From Paracoccaceae bacterium (GTDB lineage Bacteria; Pseudomonadota; Alphaproteobacteria; Rhodobacterales; Rhodobacteraceae): a stretch of 64,000 nt of DNA. Position 1 is the stretch's first letter. Every line of letters starts with the position of its first letter. The notes under the pieces are model-generated. The model made no database searches. It saw nothing but the letters and a program-made list of their open reading frames with translations, and was not told the DNA's origin. The translations under genes were made by a program, and so were the position numbers. Where the stretch lies: NCBI GenBank assembly GCA_024236495.1, contig JACKKJ010000002.1:1-64000 (forward strand). The letters run 5' to 3'. Of this stretch, positions 44,270-52,161 are shown piece after piece.

Positions 44270-44590
44270 ATGCGGGATTTCGTTGATGGCACCGCATTCA
44301 ACTACGAGCAGGGTCAAAGATCGCGCAAGCTTTTCGCTGCGGTCGTGCTGGCTGCGCTGGATGATGCGATCGCCGATGACAAGAAATATGGCAACGGGCC
44401 AGAACAGATCGCCCGCTGGGCGCGTTCGCGCGACGGGCGCGAAGTTCTGTCCTGCGCCGGGATCGACCCGAACGAACGCGTGGTCAAGGGGCTGATGGAG
44501 TTCGTCTCCAAGGGCATCCGTACCTCTGTCGCGCTGTCGCGCGAGGAAAGCGAACGCCGCGCCGCCGCCGAGGAAGCCGAAGCCGCCTGA
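44270..44590 (+). CDS. DUF6280 family protein
   Basis: A 106-residue soluble helical protein that starts MRDFVDGTAFNYEQGQR and contains KYGNGPEQIARWARSRDGRE. I recognise it as a very conserved Rhodobacterales protein (DUF6280) without a known function. It has a long leader (over 140 bases) and an exceptionally strong terminator, which suggests high expression as a single gene. The last ten residues are Ala/Glu-rich. Confidence 0.75.
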   Translation: MRDFVDGTAFNYEQGQRSRKLFAAVVLAALDDAIADDKKYGNGPEQIARWARSRDGREVLSCAGIDPNERVVKGLMEFVSKGIRTSVALSREESERRAAAEEAEAA

Positions 44591-44614
44591 ACGCAGCGCG
44601 GCTGATCATTGTGC

Positions 44615-44649
44615 AAGAACGCGCCCGCAAGGGCGCGTTCTTGTTTTTT
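44615..44649 (+). terminator. Strong intrinsic terminator
   Basis: A perfect 12-bp stem AAGAACGCGCCC, loop GCAA, GGGCGCGTTCTT, followed by GTTTTTTG. It starts 25 bases after the DUF6280 gene. Confidence 0.95.
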
Positions 44650-44679
44650 GGCATGCTTGTCCGGTCAGGCCCGAACGGA

Positions 44680-45843
44680 TCAGTCGCGTTCGCGCTGGCC
44701 CAATGCGATCTGGACTTCGCGCCGGACCAGCTTGCGCAGGCGATCGGTCATCCGTTCGCCCAGCGCGCCCTGAAGCTCCTCTCGCACCAGCGAGGCGACC
44801 ATCGTCCGCAAGAGGTCGTCATCGACCTCGCCCGGTTCCATGACCGACATCCTCTGCGCGAAGCCGGGTGAGCGGCCTTCGTCCTCGACGGGTTCGGCGT
44901 CGCCGTAGTCGTCAAAGACCGTATCCTCCACGAAGGTCTCCTCCGCCAGGACTTCCTCAGCGAGGGCCTCCTCGGGGTCTTGCGTCGCTTCTTCCTCGAC
45001 CGGTTCGATCATCTCGTCGAAAGCGGCATCCCGGGCAGTCTCGGCCTCGATTGTCGCGGCTTCGGGTTCGGCCACCTCCGGTTCGGTGGTCTCTGGCTCG
45101 GCCGCCCGCGCATCGACCACATCATCTTCGATGATGATCGCATCTTCGATCAGAACGGCATCTTCGATTTCTGCGGTGTCGACTGGCGCTGCATCTGCAG
45201 TGTGCGCTTCCAGCTCGAGCTCTTCGGTCTTGGTCGCCTCGGCCTCGGCCTCGGCCTCGGCGGCGGCGTCAAGGCCTTCGCGAACCTCGTCGTCCGGCAC
45301 CTCGATGTCATCCGCGACCTCTGCATCGACCGTCTCGGCCTTGGTGTCGATGCTGTCGTCAAGGACCGCTGACCCGGCTTCCTCCGCGGCGCCGGCCTCC
45401 TCCGCGTGGTCAAACTCGGTGTCCTCGTCATCGGCCCACAAAAGATCAGCGGCGGCCTCCGCAAGGTCCGACGCCCGGTCATCTTCAGCGGATGCCGCGA
45501 TCTCCTCCGCAGGGGCCGCATCCTCCTCAAGGGCAAACGAGGGGCCAAAGTCCGCGGCCTCGGGGGCTTCGTCCAGAAGTTCGCCTTCGTCGGCCTCGAA
45601 TTCCGCCTCGATGCTTGCGACGGCGGCTTCAAGTTCGACGATCGTCTCTTCCAGCGCGTCTCGCTCCTCGGCCCCGCTCGGGCCGATCTCGCCAGCGTCG
45701 TTCACCCTGAGGGAAGGTGTCAGAACCAGCTTGTCCATCGCAGGTGCCGGCGCCGGCTTCGACAACCGTGCGTCCTGTGAAACCAGGCGACGAATGGAAG
45801 ACAGGACATCCTCGACGTCCAGATTTGCCCGGTGATCAGACAT
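44680..45843 (-). CDS. Acidic PopZ-like protein
   Basis: A 387-residue protein with three parts. A short N-terminal helix (VEDVLSSIRRLVSQD, residues 10-24) comes first. A long, very acidic and Ala/Glu/Asp-rich stretch (about 40-325) should be disordered. A C-terminal helical segment (LLRTMVASLVREELQGAL and DRLRKLVRREVQIALG) ends the protein. This is the layout of the Caulobacter pole-organising protein PopZ, including an N-terminal helix like its EEILASIRRIIS and a C-terminal oligomerising helical region. Sequence identity is low, so the homology is inference. Downstream of pcm and tolC on the same strand; the stop is 89 bases from the convergent DUF6280 gene stop. Confidence 0.6.
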   Translation of the reverse strand: MSDHRANLDVEDVLSSIRRLVSQDARLSKPAPAPAMDKLVLTPSLRVNDAGEIGPSGAEERDALEETIVELEAAVASIEAEFEADEGELLDEAPEAADFGPSFALEEDAAPAEEIAASAEDDRASDLAEAAADLLWADDEDTEFDHAEEAGAAEEAGSAVLDDSIDTKAETVDAEVADDIEVPDDEVREGLDAAAEAEAEAEATKTEELELEAHTADAAPVDTAEIEDAVLIEDAIIIEDDVVDARAAEPETTEPEVAEPEAATIEAETARDAAFDEMIEPVEEEATQDPEEALAEEVLAEETFVEDTVFDDYGDAEPVEDEGRSPGFAQRMSVMEPGEVDDDLLRTMVASLVREELQGALGERMTDRLRKLVRREVQIALGQRERD

Positions 45844-45913
45844 GGCGGCTCCGCTCCTGATTGAGGGTGAAGTCTAAACCGCCTGCAAGCATCCTACAAC
45901 AGGTTGCAAAATC

Positions 45914-47275
45914 TTACTTCTTTCCGATCGCCTTGAGCACCCGATCAAGGCTTTCACCCTGCACAGAAGTGTGCGGCGCCGTCTTGACGGCATTGAAATA
46001 GGCTTCGGGGTCATAGGTTGGCACCCCAAGCTTGAGGTAATCCGCAGTCAAAAGGCCCATTGATGCCAAAAGCGAATAGGTCGCCACCTGCAGCTGAGTC
46101 TCAGCATTGATTCGCGCAGCCTTGGCGTCAAGCAGATCCTGTTCGGTATCCAGCACATCAAGCGTCGTACGCGCACCAAGGCGAGCCTCCTCGCGCACGC
46201 CTTCGTAGGCGATCGTCGCCGCCTCCACCTGGCGCTGCGTGGCGGTGATCTGCGCGCGCGCCACGTCGATCGCGGCCCAGCTGTTGCCGACGTTCTGCGC
46301 GATGATGACGCCCGATTGCAGCAGCGCCGCACGGGCGGCGTCGCGGTTCGCGATGGCCTGGCGGTGCGCCGCCGGCAAGGCTCCGCCCGCGTAGATCGTC
46401 TGGCCAAGCTGCAGCCGGATCGTCGCGCTGTTCTCGCCGCCCTCGATCCGCGAGACGGAGGTGCTCAGGTCAAGCGACGGGCGTCGCTGTGCGGCGGCCA
46501 GTTCAACAAGGATATCGGCGGCCTTGGCCTGTTCCTGCGCCTGGCGGATGGACGGATGGATACGCTGCGCGATCGAACGCGCCTCGTCGGAACTGCGCGG
46601 CAACTCCGGCGTGCGCGGCGGCACCGCAAGCGATCCCGGGTAGCCCCCGGTCGCGGCCCGGTAGGATTCACGCGCCGCGGCAAGGGCACCCTGCGCAGCG
46701 GCAAGCGAGGCGCGCGCCGAGGCCAGCCGCGCCTCTGCGAGCGCGACATCGGTACGCGTCACCTCGCCGACTGAAAACCGATCCTGCGCGGCCTTCAGTT
46801 CCTCCCCGATCACCTTCACCGAGTTTTCGGTGATGGCGAGGTTCTCGTTCGCGTTGCGCACATCCATATAGGCCGCGACGGCCGCAAGCAGCACTTGCTG
46901 TTCGACCTGGACGAGCGCATCGCGGGTCGCCAGAACCGCCTGCTTCGCCGCGGCAATCTGAAGCTCGCGACGCCCGAAATCATAGACCGTCCACTGGGCC
47001 GCGAGCGAAAGCGAAGCATCAAGACTGTCACCCGCGGGGCTGTCGCTGTAGGTGGCGGATGCAAGCCAAGAGACGACAGGGCGCAAGGCCGCGATCGCGC
47101 CGGCGAAATCCTCGTCGGCCGCGCGCAGAACGGCGCGGTTCTGTTCGAGAAGGTTCGAGTTCCGGTACGCCGACGCAAGCGCATCCGCGAGGGTTTCGGC
47201 CCAGGCAGGCGCTGCGAACGCCGTAAACACCGACATCGCGGACGCAATCAGCCCGCCGCGGATAGCTGCCATCAT
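45914..47275 (-). CDS. tolC: TolC-family outer-membrane channel protein
   Basis: A 453-residue outer-membrane factor that forms the exit duct of type I secretion and multidrug efflux systems. A signal peptide (MMAAIRGGLIASAMSVFTAF...) precedes two repeats of the TolC helical fold, with VEQQVLLAAVAAYMDVRNAN and EEARLGARTTLDVLDTEQDL, a strong TolC signature. ATG 47275 has TAGGAG 7 bases upstream. Follows pcm on the same strand. Confidence 0.93.
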   Translation of the reverse strand: MMAAIRGGLIASAMSVFTAFAAPAWAETLADALASAYRNSNLLEQNRAVLRAADEDFAGAIAALRPVVSWLASATYSDSPAGDSLDASLSLAAQWTVYDFGRRELQIAAAKQAVLATRDALVQVEQQVLLAAVAAYMDVRNANENLAITENSVKVIGEELKAAQDRFSVGEVTRTDVALAEARLASARASLAAAQGALAAARESYRAATGGYPGSLAVPPRTPELPRSSDEARSIAQRIHPSIRQAQEQAKAADILVELAAAQRRPSLDLSTSVSRIEGGENSATIRLQLGQTIYAGGALPAAHRQAIANRDAARAALLQSGVIIAQNVGNSWAAIDVARAQITATQRQVEAATIAYEGVREEARLGARTTLDVLDTEQDLLDAKAARINAETQLQVATYSLLASMGLLTADYLKLGVPTYDPEAYFNAVKTAPHTSVQGESLDRVLKAIGKK

Positions 47276-47323
47276 GGCCAAACTCCTACATTCGCAACGC
47301 ACGTCGGGGTCGCCGACGTCATT

Positions 47324-47977
47324 CTAAAGAGCGAAGCCCCGCGCCTCCTCGAACCCGGGCAGGACAGGGGCAGACGCGTTGAACGCAAAGCGCCAGCTGA
47401 CCCGGCCATCGATCTTGTGGCCGATCCGGCACAACCCGAGCGTCCCCTCCATGAAGAGACAGCCGATCCGACCGCCCTCTTTCAACTGATCCAGCAGCGC
47501 CTGGGGGACGACCTCGGCCGCGCCCTGGATCGCGATGGCGTCATAGGGTCCATGCTTCGGCGAACCCGCCGAAAGCGGGCCCTGGATCACGGCGGCATTG
47601 TCGCAGCCCTCGGCCGAAAGCCGCGCCTCGGCCTGTTCGGCAAGCGACGCGTCCTGCTCGACCGCGACGACCGCCTCGGCCATGCGGGCGATCACTGCGG
47701 TCGAATAGCCAAGTCCGCACCCGATATCCAGCACGAGGTCGGAGGGCCCGATATCAAGCGCATCAAGCATCTTGGCAAGCGTCCTGGCCTCAAGCATCAC
47801 ACGACCGCCGCCAAGATCGAGGTTCTCGCCGACATATGCGGCCTCGCGGCGCGGGCCAGGGACAAAGGCCTCTCGCGGAATGGCAAGCATCGCCTCGATG
47901 ATCGGGAATTTCGTCACGTCGTTTGGACGCACCTGATTGTCCACCATCATTGTCCGGCGCGCAGCGAAATCGGTCAT
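47324..47977 (-). CDS. pcm: Protein-L-isoaspartate O-methyltransferase
   Basis: A 217-residue enzyme that methylates isoaspartyl residues in damaged proteins. The SAM motif I VLDIGCGLGYSTAVIA and the N-terminal MMVDNQVRPNDVTKFPI followed by PREAFVP match the family. In alphaproteobacteria a shorter Pcm-like protein is common upstream of tolC, and its true substrate is not certain. It is followed by tolC after 48 bases, so the two share a transcript. Confidence 0.9.
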   Translation of the reverse strand: MTDFAARRTMMVDNQVRPNDVTKFPIIEAMLAIPREAFVPGPRREAAYVGENLDLGGGRVMLEARTLAKMLDALDIGPSDLVLDIGCGLGYSTAVIARMAEAVVAVEQDASLAEQAEARLSAEGCDNAAVIQGPLSAGSPKHGPYDAIAIQGAAEVVPQALLDQLKEGGRIGCLFMEGTLGLCRIGHKIDGRVSWRFAFNASAPVLPGFEEARGFAL

Positions 47978-48118
47978 CGAGTGAACTCTTCAGTCTGGTT
48001 TCCAGTCGGAATTCGTCTTGCCACAGAACGAAACGATCGGCAACGGGTGCAGACTGATGAATGCGTCTGCGAATGGGTTGCGCGGCGTTTTGCCATAGTA
48101 TATCTCCCCCTCACCTCC

Positions 48119-48192
48119 GGCGGGTTGGCGGAGAGGTTACGCAGCGGATTGCAAATCCGTGAAGACCGGTTCGATTCCGGTACCCGCCTCCA
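48119..48192 (+). tRNA. tRNA-Cys (anticodon GCA)
   Basis: A 74-base cloverleaf. The acceptor stem GGCGGGT pairs with ACCCGCC, and CCA (48190-48192) is encoded. The anticodon stem GCGGA pairs with TCCGT, and the loop TTGCAAA holds GCA at 48151-48153. The T loop GGTTCGATTCC is normal. The discriminator base is U (48189), the identity element of tRNA-Cys. Confidence 0.96.
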
Positions 48193-48373
48193 GGAGCCTT
48201 CCCCCTCTTCCCGGACGCGAGCAAGATCTGCCGCGAGGGCCCTTGTCACAGGGGGATGCCGACGGGCTGGATCCGCATCGCGCGCCGGGCGTGCCGATTA
48301 TCAGGGCAAAAGTTGACGATCAGGCGATTCGGCCACAAAATAATCTTGCACGCAGCAATGTTGAGAGCGGCCC

Positions 48374-48667
48374 ATGTGTGAGATCTTCGCAGGTCAGAAC
48401 CCGAACCGCTATGAGTGCGTCACGCGCAGGTTGCGCCTGAACGGTCAGAGCACATCGATCCGGCTTGAACGCTCGTTCTGGCGTATTCTCGATCGGATTG
48501 CGGAACGCGAGGGGATGACAACCCCAGCGTTCATCTCCCGGCTGCACTCCGAAGTGCTTGAGCTTCATGGCGAAGCGCCAAACTTCACCTCTCTGCTGCG
48601 GTGCGCCTGCACGATTCACCTTGGCGAATACGAACAGGATGCAGGCGCAAGGATCGCTGCCGAATAG
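48374..48667 (+). CDS. Ribbon-helix-helix domain protein
   Basis: A 97-residue protein of the RHH_4 type. The DNA-binding ribbon is RRLRLNGQSTSIRLERSFW (about 18-36), followed by two helices (ILDRIAEREGMTTPAFISRL). It may regulate transcription as a dimer; the target is not known. It lies between the tRNA-Cys gene and the glyoxalase-like/GMC operon and could act on either side. Confidence 0.82.
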   Translation: MCEIFAGQNPNRYECVTRRLRLNGQSTSIRLERSFWRILDRIAEREGMTTPAFISRLHSEVLELHGEAPNFTSLLRCACTIHLGEYEQDAGARIAAE

Positions 48668-48682
48668 CGATTTTTCGCGGCT

Positions 48683-48700
48683 GTAGTACCCGGCTACTAC
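48683..48700. promoter_or_regulatory. Palindromic operator-like site GTAGTA-N6-TACTAC
   Basis: A perfect 6-6-6 inverted repeat (GTAGTA, CCCGGC, TACTAC) lies between the RHH gene and the VOC gene. Its size fits a dimeric regulator of the LuxR/FixJ type. The protein that binds it is not evident here. Confidence 0.5.
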
Positions 48701-48729
48701 CACGCCGCGGAATTGGTCATCTAGGCTTA

Positions 48730-48754
48730 CCAAAATCGCGAAGATTTTGGAGGA
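48730..48754 (+). promoter_or_regulatory. Hairpin overlapping the ribosome-binding site of the VOC gene
   Basis: CCAAAATC, loop GCGAA, GATTTTGG forms an 8-bp stem whose last GG is also the start of the GGAGGA ribosome-binding site. It could limit translation of the gene at 48758. Confidence 0.5.
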
Positions 48755-48757
48755 CTT

Positions 48758-49153
48758 ATGGCCAAGGCGATTCACTCTATGATCCGTGTGCTCGACGAAG
48801 CGCGCTCGGTTGACTTCTATTCCCGCGCATTCGGTCTTTCGGTCGCCGATCGGCTCGACTTCGAGGGTTTCACGCTCGTCTATCTCTCGAACCCGGAAAC
48901 CAGCTTCGAACTGGAACTGACGATCAACAAGGGGCGGACGGAACCCTATGTGCTCGGCGACGGCTACGGGCACCTGGCGGTATCCGTCAACGACATCGAC
49001 GCCGAACATGCGCGGCTGACAGAGGAGGGTCTGTCGCCCCGCAAGCTCGTCGATTTCAAGAACGGCGATGTACGGGTCGCGCGTTTCTTTTTCATTGCGG
49101 ACCCCGATGGCTACCAGATCGAGGTCATTCAACGCGGCGGCCGGTTCCTCTGA
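48758..49153 (+). CDS. Glyoxalase I-like VOC protein
   Basis: A 131-residue VOC-fold protein with the four metal ligands expected of lactoylglutathione lyase: H6, a Glu in FELEL (E51/E53), H72 (GYGHLAVSV) and E122 (GYQIEVIQ). It should isomerise the hemithioacetal of methylglyoxal and glutathione, or a related adduct. The gene opens an operon with a Tat-exported subunit and a GMC dehydrogenase, which would fit detoxification of a reactive carbonyl product. GGAGGA precedes the ATG. Confidence 0.85.
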   Translation: MAKAIHSMIRVLDEARSVDFYSRAFGLSVADRLDFEGFTLVYLSNPETSFELELTINKGRTEPYVLGDGYGHLAVSVNDIDAEHARLTEEGLSPRKLVDFKNGDVRVARFFFIADPDGYQIEVIQRGGRFL

Positions 49154-49184
49154 CCGGCCGCCGAATTGCTCAAGGGAGGACATG

Positions 49185-49706
49185 ATGAGCAAGATCGAAA
49201 GGCAAGGCCTGACCCGCCGCGCGCTGCTGGCGCGTTCGGTGGCGGCTGGCGCCCTCGTGGTCACGGGGGCAGGCTTCCTTGCGGCGCCGGACGCCGCCTG
49301 GGCGATGGAGGTCAGCGTGATCTCCGAACACCAGATGGCGACGCTGATCCAGATGGCGCGCGACATCTACCCGCATGACAGGATCGCCGACCAATTCTAC
49401 GCCATCGCGGTCAAGGGCTATGACGCTGATGACAAGAAGGCGCTGGTCGAGGAAGGCGTAGCGGCCCTCGACGCCGCGGCGCAGGCGGCGGGTCATGCCG
49501 ACTACATATCCATGGGCTGGGAGGAGGATCGCGTCAGCATCCTGCAGGCCATGGAAGACAGCGGCTTCTTCCAGACCGTGCGCGGCGGTCTTGTGACCGG
49601 CCTCTACAACCAGAAGGACGTGTGGCCGATCTTCGGCTACGAGGGAGAATCCTTCTCCAAGGGCGGCTACATCGAACGTGGCTTCGACGACATCAACTGG
49701 CTTTGA
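49185..49706 (+). CDS. Tat-exported small subunit of a GMC dehydrogenase (gluconate 2-dehydrogenase subunit 3-like)
   Basis: A 173-residue protein with a twin-arginine signal (TRRALLARSVAAGALVVTG) followed by a helical domain. The placement directly ahead of a GMC flavoprotein gene identifies it as the hitchhiker subunit that carries the flavoprotein through the Tat system. ATG 49185 (second of two adjacent ATGs) has GGAGG at a good distance. It includes IQMARDIYPHDRIADQFYA, typical of this subunit family. Confidence 0.85.
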   Translation: MSKIERQGLTRRALLARSVAAGALVVTGAGFLAAPDAAWAMEVSVISEHQMATLIQMARDIYPHDRIADQFYAIAVKGYDADDKKALVEEGVAALDAAAQAAGHADYISMGWEEDRVSILQAMEDSGFFQTVRGGLVTGLYNQKDVWPIFGYEGESFSKGGYIERGFDDINWL

Positions 49707-49724
49707 CCACGAAGGAGAGGAAAC

Positions 49725-51293
49725 ATGGTCGCGAAATTTGATCTGACCGACGACTCCGTCGTGGTCGTCATCGGCACCGGCGCTGGCGGCGGGGTGGTTT
49801 CGAATGAACTGGCACAGAAGGGCGTGAAAGTCGTCGCGCTCGAAGCGGGCGGGCGCTATCTGCCGGAGGATTACATCAACGACGAATGGGAAAGCTTCGG
49901 GCAGCTTGCCTGGACCGACCCGCGCACCACCTCGGGCGACTGGCGGGTGGCCAAGGACTTTTCGGGTCTGCCGGCCTGGATCGTCAAGGCCGTCGGCGGC
50001 ACCACCATCCACTGGGCCGGCGCCTCGCTGCGCTTTCAAGACCACGAGTGGAAAGCGAAGACGACCTACGGCGAGATCGAGGGCGCGAACCTGCTTGACT
50101 GGCCGATCGACGCAGAAGAAATGGCGCCCTGGTACGACAAGGCAGAGGCCAAGCTGGGCGTGACACGCACCGGCGACCGCGCGGGACTACCCGGAAACAA
50201 CAACTTCAAGGTGTTGGAGAAGGGCGCGAAGGCGCTTGGGTACGAAGAAGTCCATACCGGACGCATGGCAATCAACTCGGCCGACTACGACGACCGCATG
50301 GCCTGCCAGCAGACCGGGTTCTGTTTCCAGGGGTGCAAGTGGGGCGCCAAATGGTCCGCGGCCTATACCGACATCCCGCGCGGTGAGGCGACCGGCAATC
50401 TGGAGGTCCGCGATCACGCCCATGTCGCGCGCATCCTGCACGACGACAGCGGCAAGGTGACCGGCGTCGAGTATTTCGACAAGGACGGCAACCTGCAGAT
50501 GCAGAAGGCGCGTATCGTCTGCGTCGCCGGCAACAGCTTCGAAAGCCCGCGACTCCTGCTCAACTCCGCATCGGAGATGTTCCCGAACGGCCTGGCAAAC
50601 AGTTCAGACCAGGTGGGCCGCAACTACATGCGCCACATGACCGGGTCAGTCTACGCGGTCTTCGACAAGCCGGTTCGCATGTGGCGCGGCACGACCATGG
50701 CGGGGATCGTCCGAGACGAGGCGCGCCATGACCCCTCGCGCGGATTTGTCGGCGGCTACGAACTGGAAACGCTGTCGCTCGGCATTCCGTTCATGGCAGC
50801 CTTCCTGAACCCCGGAGCCTGGGGCAGGTCCTTCACGAGCGCGCTTGACAGCTACGAGAACATGGCGGGGCTGTGGATCGTGGGCGAAGACATGCCGCAG
50901 GCAACGAACCGCGTCACCCTGTCGGATGTGAAGGACCAGTGGGGCCTGCCGGTCGCCAACGTCAACTTCTCGGATCACCCCAACGATGTCGCGATGCGCA
51001 ATCATGCCTATGCGCAGGGCGAGGCGATCTACAACGCGGTGGGCGCAACTCGAACCTTCCCGACCCCGCCATATCCCTCGACGCACAACCTGGGCACCAA
51101 CCGGATGTCGGAAAAGCCCGAAGACGGTGTTTGCAACAAGTGGGGTCAGACCCACGACATCGCGAACCTCTTCATCTCGGACGGAAGCCAGTTCACGACC
51201 GGGGCGGCGGAGAACCCGACGCTCACCATCGTGGCACTCGCCATTCGTCAGGCCGATTTCATCGCCCGTGAAATGGCCGCGGGCAACATCTGA
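49725..51293 (+). CDS. GMC-family dehydrogenase flavoprotein (gluconate 2-dehydrogenase/FAD-GDH type)
   Basis: A 522-residue FAD enzyme. The dinucleotide motif is VIGTGAGGGVVSNEL (GxGxxG at 17-22). Active-site strings include HNLGTNRMSE and SDGSQFTTGAAENPT. Three cysteines (C194, C200, C204 in CQQTGFCFQGC) lie where FAD-dependent glucose dehydrogenases carry an iron-sulfur cluster. There is no Tat or Sec signal of its own, in line with co-export by the upstream Tat subunit. The usual cytochrome c third subunit is not found downstream. The sugar or alcohol substrate cannot be told. Confidence 0.9.
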   Translation: MVAKFDLTDDSVVVVIGTGAGGGVVSNELAQKGVKVVALEAGGRYLPEDYINDEWESFGQLAWTDPRTTSGDWRVAKDFSGLPAWIVKAVGGTTIHWAGASLRFQDHEWKAKTTYGEIEGANLLDWPIDAEEMAPWYDKAEAKLGVTRTGDRAGLPGNNNFKVLEKGAKALGYEEVHTGRMAINSADYDDRMACQQTGFCFQGCKWGAKWSAAYTDIPRGEATGNLEVRDHAHVARILHDDSGKVTGVEYFDKDGNLQMQKARIVCVAGNSFESPRLLLNSASEMFPNGLANSSDQVGRNYMRHMTGSVYAVFDKPVRMWRGTTMAGIVRDEARHDPSRGFVGGYELETLSLGIPFMAAFLNPGAWGRSFTSALDSYENMAGLWIVGEDMPQATNRVTLSDVKDQWGLPVANVNFSDHPNDVAMRNHAYAQGEAIYNAVGATRTFPTPPYPSTHNLGTNRMSEKPEDGVCNKWGQTHDIANLFISDGSQFTTGAAENPTLTIVALAIRQADFIAREMAAGNI

Positions 51294-51313
51294 TCCAGAG
51301 GTCAAGATGCGTG

Positions 51314-51349
51314 CTGCCGGTCCGCTATTCCCAGCGGGCCGGCAGTTTT
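51314..51349 (+). terminator. Intrinsic terminator of the GMC operon
   Basis: A 13-bp stem (CTGCCGGTCCGCT with AGCGGGCCGGCAG, one G-U pair, 6-base loop) is followed by TTTTCTTGTT, 21 bases after the GMC stop. Confidence 0.9.
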
Positions 51350-51453
51350 CTTGTTCAAGGCATACGGGTCAGATTCCGTGATCGCCCGATGCGACCGAGG
51401 CCCGTTTCTTCACTGCACCGGCGCTGGCAGGAAAACCCTGTCGCGTCGACCGC

Positions 51454-52161
51454 TCAGGAAAGGGCGCAGGGGGTCAGGCCCAGCCTTTCGGTCAGCCCGG
51501 CAAGCGCCACGCGCGCATCTTGCCCCCAGTCAGCTCCCCGAGCGGCATAAAGCGTCGCCTGGCTCTGGTGCACCAGCCCATCGGAAAGGATCTTCAGGTG
51601 GTTCGCCCGCAGGGTCTCACCGCTCGAGGTGATGTCCGCCACCGCCTCGGCGGTCAGGTTCTTGACTGTCCCCTCGGTCGCGCCCTGGCTGTCGACCAGC
51701 TGATAGTCGGCCACGCCGTGCTGGGTCAGGAATTCCCGCACCAGCCGGTGATACTTGGTGGCGATCCGCAACCGGAAGCCATGCGCCCGGCGAAAGGCGG
51801 CAGCGGCGGCATCCAGATCGTCAAGCGTGTCGACATCGGGCCAGCAGGCCGGTACGGCAATGATCAGGTCGGCGTGGCCAAAGCCCATCGGCGCAAGTTC
51901 GGCCACCTGCGATGGCCAGTCGGCCAGCTTTTCACGCACAAGGTCGGATCCGGTGACGCCCAGGTGGATGCGGCCGGCCGCAAGCTCGCGCGGGATCTCG
52001 CCCGCCGACAGCAGCACAAGCTCCAGCCCGTCCACGCCTTCGACAGCACCGGCATATTCGCGGTCGGATCCGGCGCGGCTCAGCTTCACGCCGCGGGTGC
52101 CGAACCAGTCAAAGCACTGCTCCATCAGCCGGCCCTTGGAGGGCACTCCAAGCTTCAGCAT
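51454..52161 (-). CDS. hisG: ATP phosphoribosyltransferase, short form
   Basis: A 235-residue catalytic subunit for the first step of histidine synthesis. The length is that of the short HisG form, which requires HisZ as a regulatory subunit, and hisZ lies directly upstream. Conserved strings are VPSKGRLMEQ, LGVTGSDLV and DITSSGETLRANHL, the last binding phosphoribosyl pyrophosphate. ATG 52161 overlaps the hisZ stop by one base (TGATG); a GTG one codon further is possible. Confidence 0.93.
   Translation of the reverse strand: MLKLGVPSKGRLMEQCFDWFGTRGVKLSRAGSDREYAGAVEGVDGLELVLLSAGEIPRELAAGRIHLGVTGSDLVREKLADWPSQVAELAPMGFGHADLIIAVPACWPDVDTLDDLDAAAAAFRRAHGFRLRIATKYHRLVREFLTQHGVADYQLVDSQGATEGTVKNLTAEAVADITSSGETLRANHLKILSDGLVHQSQATLYAARGADWGQDARVALAGLTERLGLTPCALS

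Noticed and set aside
44104..44286. Possible 60-residue peptide upstream of the DUF6280 gene
   Set aside because: It overlaps the true start, lacks a ribosome-binding site and has no recognisable features; the region is better explained as promoter and leader.
48119..48373. tRNA-Cys as an integration site of a mobile element
   Set aside because: No integrase, no duplicated tRNA 3' end and ordinary chromosomal genes follow.
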